Part shown: positions 53,450 to 63,737 of the stretch, one piece after another | How the letters are laid out: every line of letters starts with the position of its first letter | Numbering within the stretch: position 1 is the stretch's first letter | Origin: Massospora cicadina | Taxonomy: Eukaryota > Entomophthoromycota > Entomophthoromycetes > Entomophthorales > Entomophthoraceae | NCBI GenBank assembly: GCA_022478985.1 | Contig: JAKSZP010005665.1 | Coordinates: 19,683-83,682 of the forward strand | DNA length: 64,000 nucleotides | Reading direction: 5' to 3' | Notes under the pieces: generated by a model | What the model was told of the DNA's origin: nothing | The model's input: the letters and a program-made list of their open reading frames with translations, nothing else | Database searches by the model: none | Made by a program: the position numbers and the translations under genes

Positions 53450-54033
53450 TGTAATAATTCCATGATCAGAAAATCCCAGTTTCTGACTGCCATAAAATAA
53501 ATAATTCTTTGGTGCACTGACAAGCAACCAAAGTAGCCTAGATGAGTAAGGAGAGGTTTGAGGCACCGACAGTGCCAAACATTGCCTACTACAAGTTGGT
53601 TATGCAAGGGTTGAATAGTGGTTGCTCTGACACAACCACGTGAAAGCTCCTCAAAAATGGATACTCAAAAAAGATCAACAGGTAAGCAAGCTATTATAAC
53701 CCCAAAACAACCTTTATTTTTATTATGGATATAAAAAGGGCCCACTGACCAGAGCTCATCTGAGGAGCAATTGACAATGCTCCCCAGGAAGGGAATGCTA
53801 GGGTTAACATTCTGATGTAGCTTCAGAATCAGCAGGTGAACCTTATAAAGGCCGCCCTTTGGGGCCTCACCTGAGTCATTGATTAGGCTCATACAAGCCT
53901 GATCTACAATCCAGGTGAAGCACAACCCAGTGCCCAAAATGATTGAGCCAAAAATATCTAAAACAATTCAAATCAGATCATAAAATCAGAATCCAAGTTG
54001 AAATGTAAAATTGAGACAAACTCGGTCATTACA
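53450..54033 (+). repeat. N2 3' LTR
   Basis: The copy starts TGTAATAATTCCATGATCAG and ends CTCGGTCATTACA next to AACCA. It aligns with 52147-52723 throughout, with many point differences. Confidence 0.9.
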
Positions 54034-54419
54034 AACCAGGTGGCCAAAAAATAACAAAAAACCCCAACATACTCGCACAAAGCTAACTCACATGGGCAAT
54101 CAGCAGCTACAGATGACCACAGTGGCTCGTCAGGAATTAAAGCTGACTCTGCCACACGCCCTCCCTCTCCAAAGCAGAGGCCCTATTTTGTACTGAAACT
54201 GTCTCCCCTCTCAATAGATAAGGAGACTGGGATGTATATGGTATGCCTGGTGTTCTCCATGCTGGATAACAAAATTCCTATCCTGACAAACTGCGCCAAT
54301 TGTATGCTTCCAACCTGTCACCCCTCCTCAGTGAAAACCACCACCAAAAAACCAACTTCTGTTTGAAACTCAACGCATAACCCAAATAATCCTCATATCC
54401 ATGGGTTGGGCAGCTATAA

Positions 54420-55160
54420 ATGATCATTGCAACCATAAATGCTAGGGGGATGGCTAGCATATAAACTGGCTGATGAAAAGGCACCACTTTAATACTAATA
54501 ATCATATTGATCTAACACTAATATCTGAAACTTGGGATACACCCAGCACAAAATGGTCCCAAACTCACACAGAGACCCCAAACACCACCCTTGGTCTCAA
54601 CAGACTAAGTTCCAAGCGCTTTGGTTGGACCATGGGGCGATCATCAAGCTGAACAAAAACATCAAGTTGAAACTAGTGGATGAGACACATGCCAGAATAA
54701 TCTTGGTGGCCATGGCTCATGATAAGAAAAACAGTAAACCTCTCCATTTGAGTGATGTATATGCATCACCTAAACCCCAATAAAACAAACAGTTATAACA
54801 ATTCCTGTCAGAAATAAAAACTGACGCTGCAACAATTATAGCAGGAAACTTTAATACTGTTGGATGAATGCAAGTAGGGACATTTTCCCAACTTGCAGAA
54901 AAATCCTTAGTAAGGCGGATGATATGCTGATGTACTTTTATGACATTGGGAATGTGTCTTACAATTGACAAGGAGGAGGAGGACCCACAAACCTTATGCA
55001 ATGGGAGTAAGATTCTAATGATGAACCTATAAACAGCTCAAGACTGGACTATGTACTAGTCTTGTCTAACCTTAGACAGGATACATTGAATAGTGAAGTC
55101 TTTATTATTGCAAATAGTGACCACATGAAAGCAGGTAGCCATCAAACTAGGTGACACCCT
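54420..55160 (+). pseudogene. LINE-B3 AP-like endonuclease
   Basis: The frame 54532-54783 contains DHGAIIKLNKNIKLKLVDET and ARIILVAMAHDKKNSKPLHL. The catalytic block AATIIAGNFNTVG is at 54829-54870 (GDFN expected, Asp to Asn). LGMCLTIDKEEEDPQTL follows near 54948, and SRLDYVLVLSNL-like text near 55035. It matches B1 at each block. Confidence 0.75.
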
Positions 55161-55794
55161 ACCACCATGTGCGTGGCAAATATCCCTACATGTTGCAGGA
55201 CCCAAATTAGCGCTGCACTGCCAAAAAGGGTTCAATCAATAATAGCATATCTAGATCACCAGGTGGGCATTGACCTTTTAGAATGTTGTATAATAATTAA
55301 AGAAAAGCTTATGAGGGATAGTGCCAAGTATGAAAAGACCAAAACCTACAAACATAATTCTGTCGCCAAACAGCTAAAGGATTCCCTGGCTACCATGAAG
55401 CAAGACCGGTGGGAAAGCGAAGTATGGTGGTGATAGTATCAGAAAAAACACAAACAATATTGAGTGCACCTAAAATTCCAGGATAATGAATGATGGAAGA
55501 ATGCAACCTTCCGCCACCAAAGCCTATGGGGATGATGACTAGGGTGAACCTGGCCAGCCTTAAAGAAATCCAGAACTGAGCCAAAATTTCGCCATGTAGA
55601 GACTCCCAAAGGCTTCATTTCCAGTGACCTGGGAATAAAAAATATTAATTCAAACAGTTTTATGGTGACCCCTTCCACCCTAGCAAACCAAATAGCATGG
55701 TGACAGAAGCCCTACTATCCCTTGCTAAGCTGGCGCTCCAGAGATGATTTCCTGCTGACAAACATGATCTAGTTGCTGAGATCACAGTGGAGAA
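55160..55794 (+). pseudogene. LINE-B3 start of the reverse transcriptase
   Basis: The frame 55167-55433 gives YEKTKTYKHNSVAKQLKDSL, matching FKKAKAIKQSSVAKYVKDTL of B1 (27019-27282). Next come FRHVETPKGFISSDLGIKNI and a region corresponding to B2 up to LLRS. Conserved RT catalytic blocks are not reached before T3. Confidence 0.68.
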
Positions 55795-56240
55795 TATTAG
55801 GGTAAAGCCTGGCATGAATAGGATTCCTGAGATTGCAGATATTATCCACCAGATCATTAAAAAATGTGTTTAAGTTAGATCAATTAATTGCATACCAAGT
55901 TATAATTGCAACGGGAATAGTTCAATTAAACACTTAACTTAGTTTAATTGCATTGATACTAAGTCAATTAATCGCAGAAATCGTATTTTTAATGAGATTG
56001 AGACGATTCCACTACCTTTCACAAGCATATGCACAGAACAATTCCAGAAGCTCATAAGAAGATTAGTACTACGTCAGAAAATTAATTAAGCTTAGGTAAG
56101 TCCAGGAAGCTGGATGGATATATATAACTAAAGCATTCATATAGTTAACCTTTGCGGTCAATAAAGATATTTTAAATTATGCAAACACTAAAGTTATTTA
56201 CTAAAGTGTTATTAATCCCAATCTACTAGCTCAACCTACA
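55795..56240 (+). repeat. T3 5' LTR (right limit approximate)
   Basis: The first 260 bases align with 63738-64000. The start reads TATTAGGG against TGTCTGGG in the 3' copy, so TG is decayed to TA. A TATATATAACTAAAGC box lies near 56118 and AATAAAGAT near 56160. The right end is inferred from CCTACA at 56232-56237, since the 3' copy leaves the window. Confidence 0.65.
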
Positions 56241-56425
56241 GGAACTCTCTTCCACTCTTCCCATCTTAAAAACATATCATTATGTAACTCCCACACCAAT
56301 ATACCCAACATTTCATATACCTGGATGCCTTTAGCATCCTTGTCATACCGGTTCAACCCCCTTGGTTATTCTAGTTCATGGTTAGCTATCCCCAACCAAG
56401 TCAGTAGTACACCAGTCACTGAAAT

Positions 56426-57222
56426 TTGAAAGCCAAAATTTATAATGATTATCCCACTGCGTTTTTATTGTTGGGAGCTTTGGTATTCGCTTTGTTGATG
56501 AAAAGTTACCAATTACTGATGCAGATGATTTCACCAGTAATGCAATACAAAAAAACTTATAAAGAAGCAGTAGGACCCAGTCAGATTCAAATAGTGAGTG
56601 TTGCCAACTACACACCTATGACTTACCCTATAGTCCCTTGCCTGAGAAATTAACTATATGTGAAGTAAAAGAAGACCTTACGTTGTTGAGGGCATATTTC
56701 AAAGAATATCCTGATACCTATTCAGATGATGCACGAAAAATTATGGCAGTGGGCTCACAACTCACAGGTGATGCTCTGGGTTGGTTTATAAGGGCCTTAG
56801 AAGAAAATGAGAATTTGTGTGAAGATTATGAAGTATTGAAAGGCCAGTTGTTACCTGCAGCTACCGCCACTGGTACCAGAATAGAGGCGCGTATTGCCTT
56901 GATGAACCTTTAACAGAAAGTTCAAACCATTAAGGAAAATACTCATAAGTTCTTGGAAAACTTTAAGATAAAAGAATTAGACGAGGAAATGGGAGCGCTT
57001 TATTTTAGACAAGGGTTAGAAAGTCACTTAGCAGATTTGATCAGACACCACCTCATCACGCTACCCTTAAACAAAGTTATTGAGGACATCCAGAGTTTAA
57101 TAATGGGTTTTAGCAGACTAAGAAAATGCTTGGATCAGAAGTACCACAAGGGAAAACCTCAGACGCTTGTTTCTTCATTTGAAAATTATATGCAGTCTTA
57201 TCCTGTATTAAGTGTAATTTAA
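56426..57222 (+). pseudogene. gag: T3 gag
   Basis: The frame 56638-56913 gives LLRAYFKEYPDTYSDDARKI and SQLTGDALGWFIRALEENE, the core of chromovirus Gag. The frame 56953-57222 continues with EEMGALYFRQGLESHLADLI. The zinc knuckle expected after QKYHKGKPQ is not recognisable. An upstream frame at 56426 may supply the N-terminus. Confidence 0.82.
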
Positions 57223-57239
57223 ATTCTGAAAAGAGAATT

Positions 57240-57693
57240 AAAATTATGGTTTTTATGGACAGTGGGGCCTCGCGGAACTTCATCTCAGAGCATGCAGTAA
57301 ATTTTGGGCCTGCATGCAAAGAAACACCTGATGAAAGTAACCTTAGGAAATGGTGAACAGTCTTTAGCTTACTGCTGCTCACGTCACATTAACTTAAAGT
57401 TTGGGGTAAGTGAAATGCAATTTGAGTTTTGGGTCCTGCATAGTTCACTCCATCCTATAACTCTTGGGTATCCTTGGTGGACACAGGTTAAACGCCAGTA
57501 CAATTATGAAAGGAACTTTATCAAAGTTAAGTTGAAAGATAAACTCATAGAGTGTGCGTTAGAAGGGCATAAAGATTTGGACATGTCTGCAACAGTTTCT
57601 CAAGGAGGTCCATTGGAGCCTTGCAAAGGAAATATTCCTGAGTATCTCACAAGTAGGCTTCACTGTTTGGAGAGGAGGAGGACGAGCAACTAA
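57240..57693 (+). pseudogene. T3 aspartic protease
   Basis: KIMVFMDSGASRNFISEHA (57243-57298) carries the active-site DSG. After a frameshift near 57300, VTLGNGEQSLAY and ITLGYPWWTQVKRQYNYE follow in the frame 57304-57693, the flap and LG-x-PW region. Catalytic residues are intact; the frame is not. Confidence 0.82.
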
Positions 57694-57839
57694 CCAACTC
57701 AGGGATCCCTCTGATTACGCAATAAATTTACTATAAGGTAAGCAGCCCACTCATGGACCTATTTAACTTTGCAATCAGAGGGAATGAATTGCCCTGAAAG
57801 AATACCTGGAAATAATTCCTGAAAAGTGGTTCAAATTAG

Positions 57840-58524
57840 TGTCCCAATTCCCTGTTCATCACCCTTGTTGTTTGTTAGTAAGAAGGACGGTGGACTATAG
57901 CCATGTATAAACTACCAGAAGCTCAATTATATAACCATAAATAACTGGTATTCCTTAACTGATGCCGATCACTTGAGTGACTAATTGTCTGAAGCTACAA
58001 TTTTTCAAAGTTGACTTGAAGGACGCTTTCAACCAGATATGAATAAAAGAAGACAAGGAGGGAAAACAGCATTTAATACATTATTTGGGCTATTTGAATA
58101 TATAGTGATGCCATTTGGGTTGTTCAACGCACCTAGCACATTTCAACAATTGATTATTACAGTGCTGGGTGGCTGCATAGACCAATTCTGCGTAGCCTGC
58201 CTTGATGACATTTTGATTTACAGCAAGATGCAGGAGGAACATTTACTGCATGTGAACTTGGTCCTCAAGCAGCTTGGAAAGTACAACTTTCATGTAAAGC
58301 TATCAAAATGTGAGTTTGCGCAAAAGGAAGTCAAGTTCCTTGGTTATGTTGTGGGCAGTAATGGGTTCACCATGGCACCTAACAAAGTAGATGCCGTCAC
58401 ATCATGGCCTACGCCTAGTAGCCAGAAGGATGTTTGCAGTTTCTTAGACTTTGCAAACTTTTGCAGGGATTTTATTAAAGGTTTTTCTTCTATTGTGTTA
58501 CCCTTGACACAGCTTACATCATAA
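57840..58524 (+). pseudogene. pol: T3 reverse transcriptase
   Basis: Decayed N-terminal blocks are SPLLFVSKKDGGL and NYQKLNYITINNWY near 57860-57950. The frame 58039-58524 is open and includes YIVMPFGLFNAPSTFQQLI, the active site CLDD (58198-58209) in CLDDILIYS, VKFLGYVVGSNG and VCSFLDFANFCRDFIKGF. Both catalytic Asp residues remain. Confidence 0.88.
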
Positions 58525-58998
58525 AGTGTTTCATATAAATGGTCTCAGGCAGCGGAAAAATCTTTTTCTGACTTGAAAGCTGCCTTTGTTTCTGCACCTG
58601 TTGTCAATTCCCAACTATGAAGAGCCCTTAGTGTCAAAACTGATGATTCAGGATACACTCTTAAGGGTTTTTGTTGCAGGAGGTGGGTAATAGTAGGATG
58701 TATCTCATAACCTTCTATTCTAAGAAATTCATCCCAGAGGAATGCAACTATCCTATTTATGACAAGGAAATGTTGGCCGTATCAATTTCTAAAGCACTGA
58801 TGCCAGTACCTGTGTGGGGCAAAGTACCAGTGAAAGTTTTGACAGACCAAAAGAACTTAATTTACTTTTTTACCTTTGTAAACTGAACCACCATCAGGCC
58901 CAATGGGCACTACTCTGGCATATTATGATTCAAACATTGGTTACAACTCTAGGAAAATTAATGTGGTTCCTAGTTCCCTAAGACGTCATCCTGACATG
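58525..58998 (+). pseudogene. T3 RNase H region up to the N1 insertion
   Basis: KTDDSGYTLKGFC near 58640 holds the first Asp. The frame 58671-58886 gives ITFYSKKFIPEECNYPIYDK, EMLAVSISKAL and VKVLTDQKNLIYF, with the Glu and second Asp. The following RKINVVPSSLRRHPDM is the RNase H-integrase spacer and ends exactly at the N1 insertion site. Confidence 0.82.
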
Positions 58999-59742
58999 TG
59001 TCAGGATTCTCTAAGTTTAAGTGAAACCTTGACTTGGGGCTTTCAAATTATTGTTTACTTTGGACAAAATCAACTAACCTTTACTATAATTAATTTAGCG
59101 CTCATTGCTTTTTTGGGACAAAGGTCAAGAATAATATTAATTTTAAATTATTTAGATTTGGTCAAATCCAATAAACATTGCTAAAATCCCCAACTCAAAA
59201 ACTGTAAAATCAATATTGAAGTGCTCCACTAATTGATTCTCCATTCTGATAATCCCCATTTCAACTATCATTCTACCCTGGAAAAAGAATTCCTTATTTT
59301 TGCATTATCTAATCTTATCTCCAACTTCAACCTATCTTATGAGTCCTTTATCTATTATCTACTTCCGTTTATCCTCTAAATGATTTCAGATAGCATTTCC
59401 TAATCTGCTCTCAGTTCCAACAGGGATTGTACTGATTGTTCCTTAAATCCCTTATTTTATACCTTGCTTTATTAACACTATTTAAGGTGCAAATGACTTA
59501 ATCAATTAAATAACTTTTATGCTCTACCTCTTTTGGCTCTTTAGTAGAAGTTCTTTCTTTCTCTCTTGGGACCTCTGAACCTGGTTAGGTTTAGTCCCCA
59601 TTTAGTTTATCTACCAGAAATCCCTACTGCTTTCTGGCTCTCCCCGCTCTGCTGTGGCCAGTGGGACTAATCATTAACTCTGCCTATCATCTATATTGGC
59701 TAGCTTTGAATGACTGGCCTTCAGACCTCGTCAGTCCCAACA
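58999..59742 (+). repeat. N1 5' LTR
   Basis: The LTR starts TGTCAGGATTCTCTAAG and ends GTCAGTCCCAACA. Shared markers with the 3' copy include TTTACTATAATTAATTTAG and TCTGGCTCTCCCCGCTCTGC. Frames inside it are not conserved as proteins. Confidence 0.92.
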
Positions 59743-59748
59743 AAAAAG

Positions 59749-59765
59749 TGGTGCTTTCTGCCAGG
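59749..59765 (+). other. N1 primer-binding site
   Basis: TGGTGCTTTCTGCCAGG starts six bases after the LTR. The first seven bases equal the T2 site, and the rest differ. The complementary tRNA 3' end would be CCTGGCAGAAAGCACCA. Confidence 0.6.
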
Positions 59766-59817
59766 TACCCTTCCAAGCTGCATGCAGAGCTTAGTACGCT
59801 CACTCCTAAATGAACTC

Positions 59818-60345
59818 TTCTAAAATGTCAAAACTTCATCAAGCTTCTCTTGAAGATATGAAGTCTACCTAAGCTCTCACCTTCAAACAAGCTCAAAATT
59901 ATGAAGATATAATTTGGACAATGAAGAATCTATTCATAATGCTCATCAACGACCTGGAGGATTCTATCTTTGAGGAAACCTTCAATATTTAATGGGTCCA
60001 CTAATTCACCTTTTTCTATAACCAATCTCATATAATAGGAGATTGTGTTGAGGATAATGCTTGGGACCTCACCTAATCAAATCCAGGAGCTCCAAAAATG
60101 CTCAGTTGATTAAAAAACACTTTTATAGAGTTTAGACAGCTATTGAGGAGGCTGTAAACGATTATTTCCAGAGCTTAGCTCAAATTCAGGAAACATGTTG
60201 TCAGCAGTTTCCTATAAATGAAGAAACTAAAATTAAATCTAGTACTAAAAAAAGAAACTAAAATTAAATTAAGTGAAACTGGGCAAGTTACAACAGAAGA
60301 GTCAGATGCTATCAAAGCCAAAGTTCAAGAAAATCTAAGCTAAAT
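59818..60345 (+). pseudogene. N1 upstream unknown frame, broken
   Basis: From an ATG near 59827 the text KMSKLHQASLEDMKST, then FKQAQNYEDIIWTMKNL, can be read with a stop between. It is followed by a region with EEAVNDYFQSLAQIQETCC near 60140-60210 in another frame. The Glu/Gln/Leu spacing suggests a coiled coil. No family is recognised; it might be a gag relic. Confidence 0.4.
60239..60251 (+). mobile_element. m5: 13-bp poly(A) retroposon
   Basis: CTAGTACTAAAAA is flanked by a perfect 18-bp repeat (60221-60238 and 60252-60269, AAGAAACTAAAATTAAAT). The flank length makes chance unlikely even though the insert is very short. It lies in the N1 internal region. Confidence 0.8.
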
Positions 60346-60723
60346 TTGGCATCTGAGACGGAGCTTCTCAACAATCAAAATGAAGCTGCTGAGCTAAATG
60401 CTTTGGCTCCAAACTCATTTTCCTCTGCCAAGGTTACTGAAATCCAAAATTTAACCCAAAACTTAACTCATATTGACAAACTGCCACCTAATTGCCAAGA
60501 CAACAATATTGCCAACGTTCACTGCTGTTCCAATGATGACTTTGGTTCAGTGAAACCCAATGCCTTAGTATCCAAATTTCTCTCCCTCACCTATCCATTA
60601 AAATCCCAACCATTTGATAATTGTTTGTTTCCTATTAACCATTTAGGCATTCCCATTATGATGATGAGTCAAAGTCTCCCAAACCATCTCAGGTATCTCA
60701 AGATGGTCTTAAAGAGCTGGTGA
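60346..60723 (+). CDS. N1 open frame of 125 codons, unknown
   Basis: The frame begins MASETELLNNQNEAAELNAL and is rich in Asn, Ser and Leu. It includes CQDNNIANVHCCSNDDFGS and FPINHLGIPIMMMSQSL. No retroviral motif is seen. It sits upstream of the next N1 frame and may be part of the same ancestral protein after frameshifts. Confidence 0.4.
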   Translation: MASETELLNNQNEAAELNALAPNSFSSAKVTEIQNLTQNLTHIDKLPPNCQDNNIANVHCCSNDDFGSVKPNALVSKFLSLTYPLKSQPFDNCLFPINHLGIPIMMMSQSLPNHLRYLKMVLKSW

Positions 60724-60817
60724 CAAACTGCAAATCCAAACTTCCAAATTGTAATACTCCCTCTGAATGATGAGGCCCATATTCTTAGAGCAAAATCATC
60801 CAAATTAAGAATTCAGG

Positions 60818-61484
60818 TTGAATCAGTGGTTGAGCCTCATAACTACCTATGATAAACCATCACCTGGAGATAGATTGGATATTGAGGATCCTAACTGTCT
60901 AGCTGATTTAAAGATAAATTTTAAAATTCTAACTAAACTTAAATTTAAGCCGCCCAATCTGAACGTTAAGGTCAACCAGACTGATGGCCAAACCGCTTTA
61001 ATTCAAAAGTATATGAATTTGATTAGTAATATTGGCCTACATATTGACTTTAACCTATTTTGCTGCATTTATCTCCTCGTCTTCAGCTTTGCACTCCTCA
61101 CTCACCAATGTGGGCAACACTTCCTTTAAATTTGTTATCAACTCTAACTGCCCCAATCACCTCGAGATCAATGTCCAATTCTATTTTAAACCTAAGTCTA
61201 CACTGAGTACCTTCAATCCTCCTAACCAGCCCTTCCATCCTAACGCCAAGTTTAAACTTGCCAAACCTTGGGATCCCCACCTCTTCAAGATCAAGATTTA
61301 TAAAGAAAATGAGTTTAATATCTATAAAATTATTTGCAACACCAACAACTGCCTATACCAACACTTTTTTTGTTCACTGGGTCAAGGTTTATACAAAATT
61401 CCTCAAGGCAATATAATTATACAACCTGGAAAATTTAATGGCACCCCAGTCAAGGCTTGGGGACGTTGTCAAGATTCTCAATAG
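60818..61484 (+). pseudogene. N1 unknown protein, two overlapping frames joined by one frameshift
   Basis: The frame 60818-61129 ends its readable part in IQKYMNLISNIGLHIDFN. The frame 61032-61484 then continues with SSSALHSSLTNVGNTSFKF and QFYFKPKSTLSTFNPPNQPF to the start of the 3' LTR. The switch occurs near 61055-61070. Repeated NP/KP and Phe-rich strands suggest a beta-rich or capsid-like protein, but I recognise no family. Its retention in an element without pol is unusual. Confidence 0.45.
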
Positions 61485-62208
61485 TTTGAGTGAATTCTCT
61501 ACTTGGGGCTTCCAAATTATAATTTACTTTGGGCAATCTCAACCAACCTTTACTATAATTAATTTAGTGCTCAATGCTTTGTTAGGAAGATGGCTTAAAT
61601 ATAATATTTATATAAATTATTTAGCATCAGTAAAATCTGATTAACATTGCTAGATTCCCCAACTGATTAACTGTAAAATCAATATTGAAGTGCTCCACTA
61701 ATTGATTCTCCATTCTGATAATCCCATTTCAACTATTATTCAACCCTGGAAAAAGAATTCCTTATTTTTGCATCATCTAATCTTATCTCCAACTTCAACT
61801 TATCTTATGAGTCCTTTATCTATTATCTATTTTATTTATCCTCTAAATGATTTCAGATAGTATTTCCTAATCTGCTCTCAGTTCCAACAGGGTTGTGCTG
61901 ATTGTTTCTTATATCCCTTATTTTGTACCTTGCTTTATTAACACTATTTAAGGTGCAAATGACTTAATTAATCAAATAACTTTTATGCTCTACCTCTTTT
62001 GGCTCTTTAGTAGAAGTTCTTTCTTTCTCTCTTGGGACCTCTGAACCTGATTAGACTAAGTCCCCATTTAGGTTATCTACTAAAAATCCCTACTTCTTTC
62101 TGGCTCTCCCCGCTCTGCTGTGGCCAGTGGGACTAATCATTAACTCTGCCTATCATCTATCTTAGCTAGCTTTGAATGACTGGCCTTCAGACCTCAACAG
62201 TCCCAACA
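61467..62208 (+). repeat. N1 3' LTR
   Basis: This partner of 58999-59742 starts TGTCAAGATTCTCAATAG and ends ACAGTCCCAACA directly before ACATG. Confidence 0.92.
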
Positions 62209-62226
62209 ACATGATACCTGCATAGG

Positions 62227-62252
62227 GTTGGGACCATCTAGTACTAAAAAAA
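62227..62252 (+). mobile_element. m6: 26-bp poly(A) retroposon
   Basis: GTTGGGACCATCTAGTACT plus seven A residues is flanked by ATGATACCTGCATAGG (62211-62226 and 62253-62268), a perfect 16-bp repeat. It inserted next to the N1 3' LTR in T3 sequence, after N1, because the repeat includes part of N1's own target duplication. Confidence 0.85.
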
Positions 62253-62269
62253 ATGATACCTGCATAGGA

Positions 62270-63240
62270 GGAAATTACTGAGATTAATACTTGCGCTTCT
62301 ATAGACCAAGGATCCCACTGCATTATTTTCTCATCTTAAATTAGTAGGTCGTGGAGATGAGATTTTGGATGTTCAGAATGATGATGATTTCTGTCAGGAA
62401 GTGAAGAATTATCTCATTCAAAATTAAGACAGTGTTAATACAAAAAAGGTCACTTATTGAAGGGTCAGTCAGAATTCTGGCAAGGTTGTTTTAATATACC
62501 AGAAGGACCTTTAAGATTGGAAGTCATATGAGAGCACCACAATGTAGGCATGGCAGGACATCCTGGAAAGAATAAAATGATACACCTTATTCTAAGAACT
62601 TATTGATAGCCTGGTCTTAGAGGAGAAATCTTAAGATATGGGAAGGATATAAGGTTTTTGGGTGCACCATGGTTCGTAGAGGGCTTCCCAAAGGACAATT
62701 GCAACCATTATCAATTGCACAAAAGCCATGGGAGTCAATATCCATAGATTTTATAGTAGAGATATCTCGTTCTCAAGGATTCAATGCAGTATTAAATTGT
62801 GGTAGATAAATTCACTAAAATGGCTTATTTTTCCCCAACTAATGCCAATGTCACAGCTAAAGAGATAGCTCATCTTTCTTTGAGAAATGTATTCCTGCAT
62901 CATGGTACTCCAAAAGAGGTGATTTCAGACATTAGCCTTAGTTCACATCAAACTTTTGGAAACAGCACCTTGCAAACCTTGGTATTAAGAGATGTTTATC
63001 CATCACATACCATCCACAGACTAATGGACAGACAAAGAGAGTCAATAGGTGCTGGAGCAGTACCTGAGATGCTATGTTGTATGCAGCAGGACAACTGGGT
63101 TAAGTTTTTTGTTTATGGCCATGATGTGAATTGGGATTTGCTGCTGACAACTGAATATTATAACCCATCAGAAAAAGATTTTCTGAAAGAAATCCACAAG
63201 ACCCATGCATTTTGTCTAGAAAACTTAACTTGAGCAGTTT
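62270..63240 (+). pseudogene. T3 integrase
   Basis: A decayed H2C2 region lies near 62525-62640 (HHNVGMAGHPGKNKM). The core shows PWESISIDFIVEISRSQG (first Asp, about 62730), VVDKFTKMAYFSP, HHGTPKEVISDISLSSH (second Asp, about 62926) and YHPQTNGQTKRVN near 63007-63045. The last block normally has TERVN; Glu is replaced by Lys, so this integrase is catalytically dead. Frames shift near 62800 and 63000. Confidence 0.85.
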
Positions 63241-63329
63241 TGACTTACAAGGATTTTGCAGATAAAAAAGAGTACCTGGGAAACCATTGGAAGTTAAAAA
63301 GTGAGGTTTATCCAGATGAACACAATGGT

Positions 63330-63705
63330 TCTTTGGATGTACCATGCCTGAACTTGCCCATTGGTGTGTAGGACCATTTCTGGTAAAAGATGTCATTAGG
63401 AAGATTTCTTACCAAGTTGCTCTACCCAAAGGATGGAAGATCATAATGTTCTTCATAGACGACTATTTTACAAGGAGGATAGAAGTTCTTTGCCCCATCA
63501 GAAAGTTTAAAAGCGCCGTTCCCCCTCTGGTTGATGTTCTGGATACAGAGTATGAGGTATAGGCTATTACTAGAAGACGTAAGCATTGTGGTAAATACAA
63601 TTCCTGGTTAAGTTGGCTTGATATCCTTTGGAAGAGAGCACTTGGGAGCCTGAGGAGAACTTGAAGAATTAAGGCAATCTGCTAAAGAAATGGGAGAAGA
63701 AGGCC
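63330..63705 (+). pseudogene. T3 integrase tail and chromodomain remnant
   Basis: CVGPFLVKDVIRKISYQVAL (63366-63425) is the GPY/F module. PPLVDVLDTEYEV then leads into AITRRRKHCGKYN, SWLSWLD and, in another frame, STWEPEENLKN (63545-63670). This is the chromodomain pattern EVEXILDXRXRXGXXXYLVKW...TWEPEENL with the YLVKW core decayed. It shows that T3 is a chromovirus, whose chromodomain would have directed insertion to marked chromatin. Confidence 0.75.
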
Positions 63706-63737
63706 TTGCAGGTAGCTTCAGCCCTGGTAGGGGATGA

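Larger units (their letters stand above)
52147..54033 (+). mobile_element. N2: small non-autonomous LTR element (TRIM-like), 1.9 kb
   Basis: Two LTRs of 577 and 584 bp enclose 726 bases. The ends are TG...CA and the 5-bp duplication AACCA is perfect (52142-52146 and 54034-54038). The LTRs hold GGATATAAAAAGGGCCCACT (52417 and 53728), so transcription is on the plus strand. No gag or pol is recognisable. It must be moved by another element's enzymes. It interrupts LINE-B3 between ORF1 and endonuclease. Confidence 0.9.
54039..55794 (+). mobile_element. LINE-B copy B3, 3' part (endonuclease and start of RT), truncated
   Basis: B3 resumes after N2 and encodes the endonuclease and the beginning of the RT. 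It is cut at about 55794 by the T3 LTR. Up to CATGATCTAGTTGCTGAGATC (55763-55783) it aligns with B2 (reverse of 44938-44960), and it diverges just after GTGGAG. The remaining RT lies beyond T3, outside the window, or is lost. Confidence 0.75.
58999..62208 (+). mobile_element. N1: non-autonomous LTR element (LARD-like), 3.2 kb
   Basis: LTRs of 744 and 742 bp enclose 1.7 kb. The 5-bp duplication ACATG is perfect (58994-58998 and 62209-62213). A PBS-like TGGTGCTTTCTGCCAGG follows the 5' LTR. No RT, integrase or protease is recognisable; a few unknown frames are present. It sits inside the T3 pol. The two LTRs are closely similar by eye, so it is younger than T1 or T2. Confidence 0.92.
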
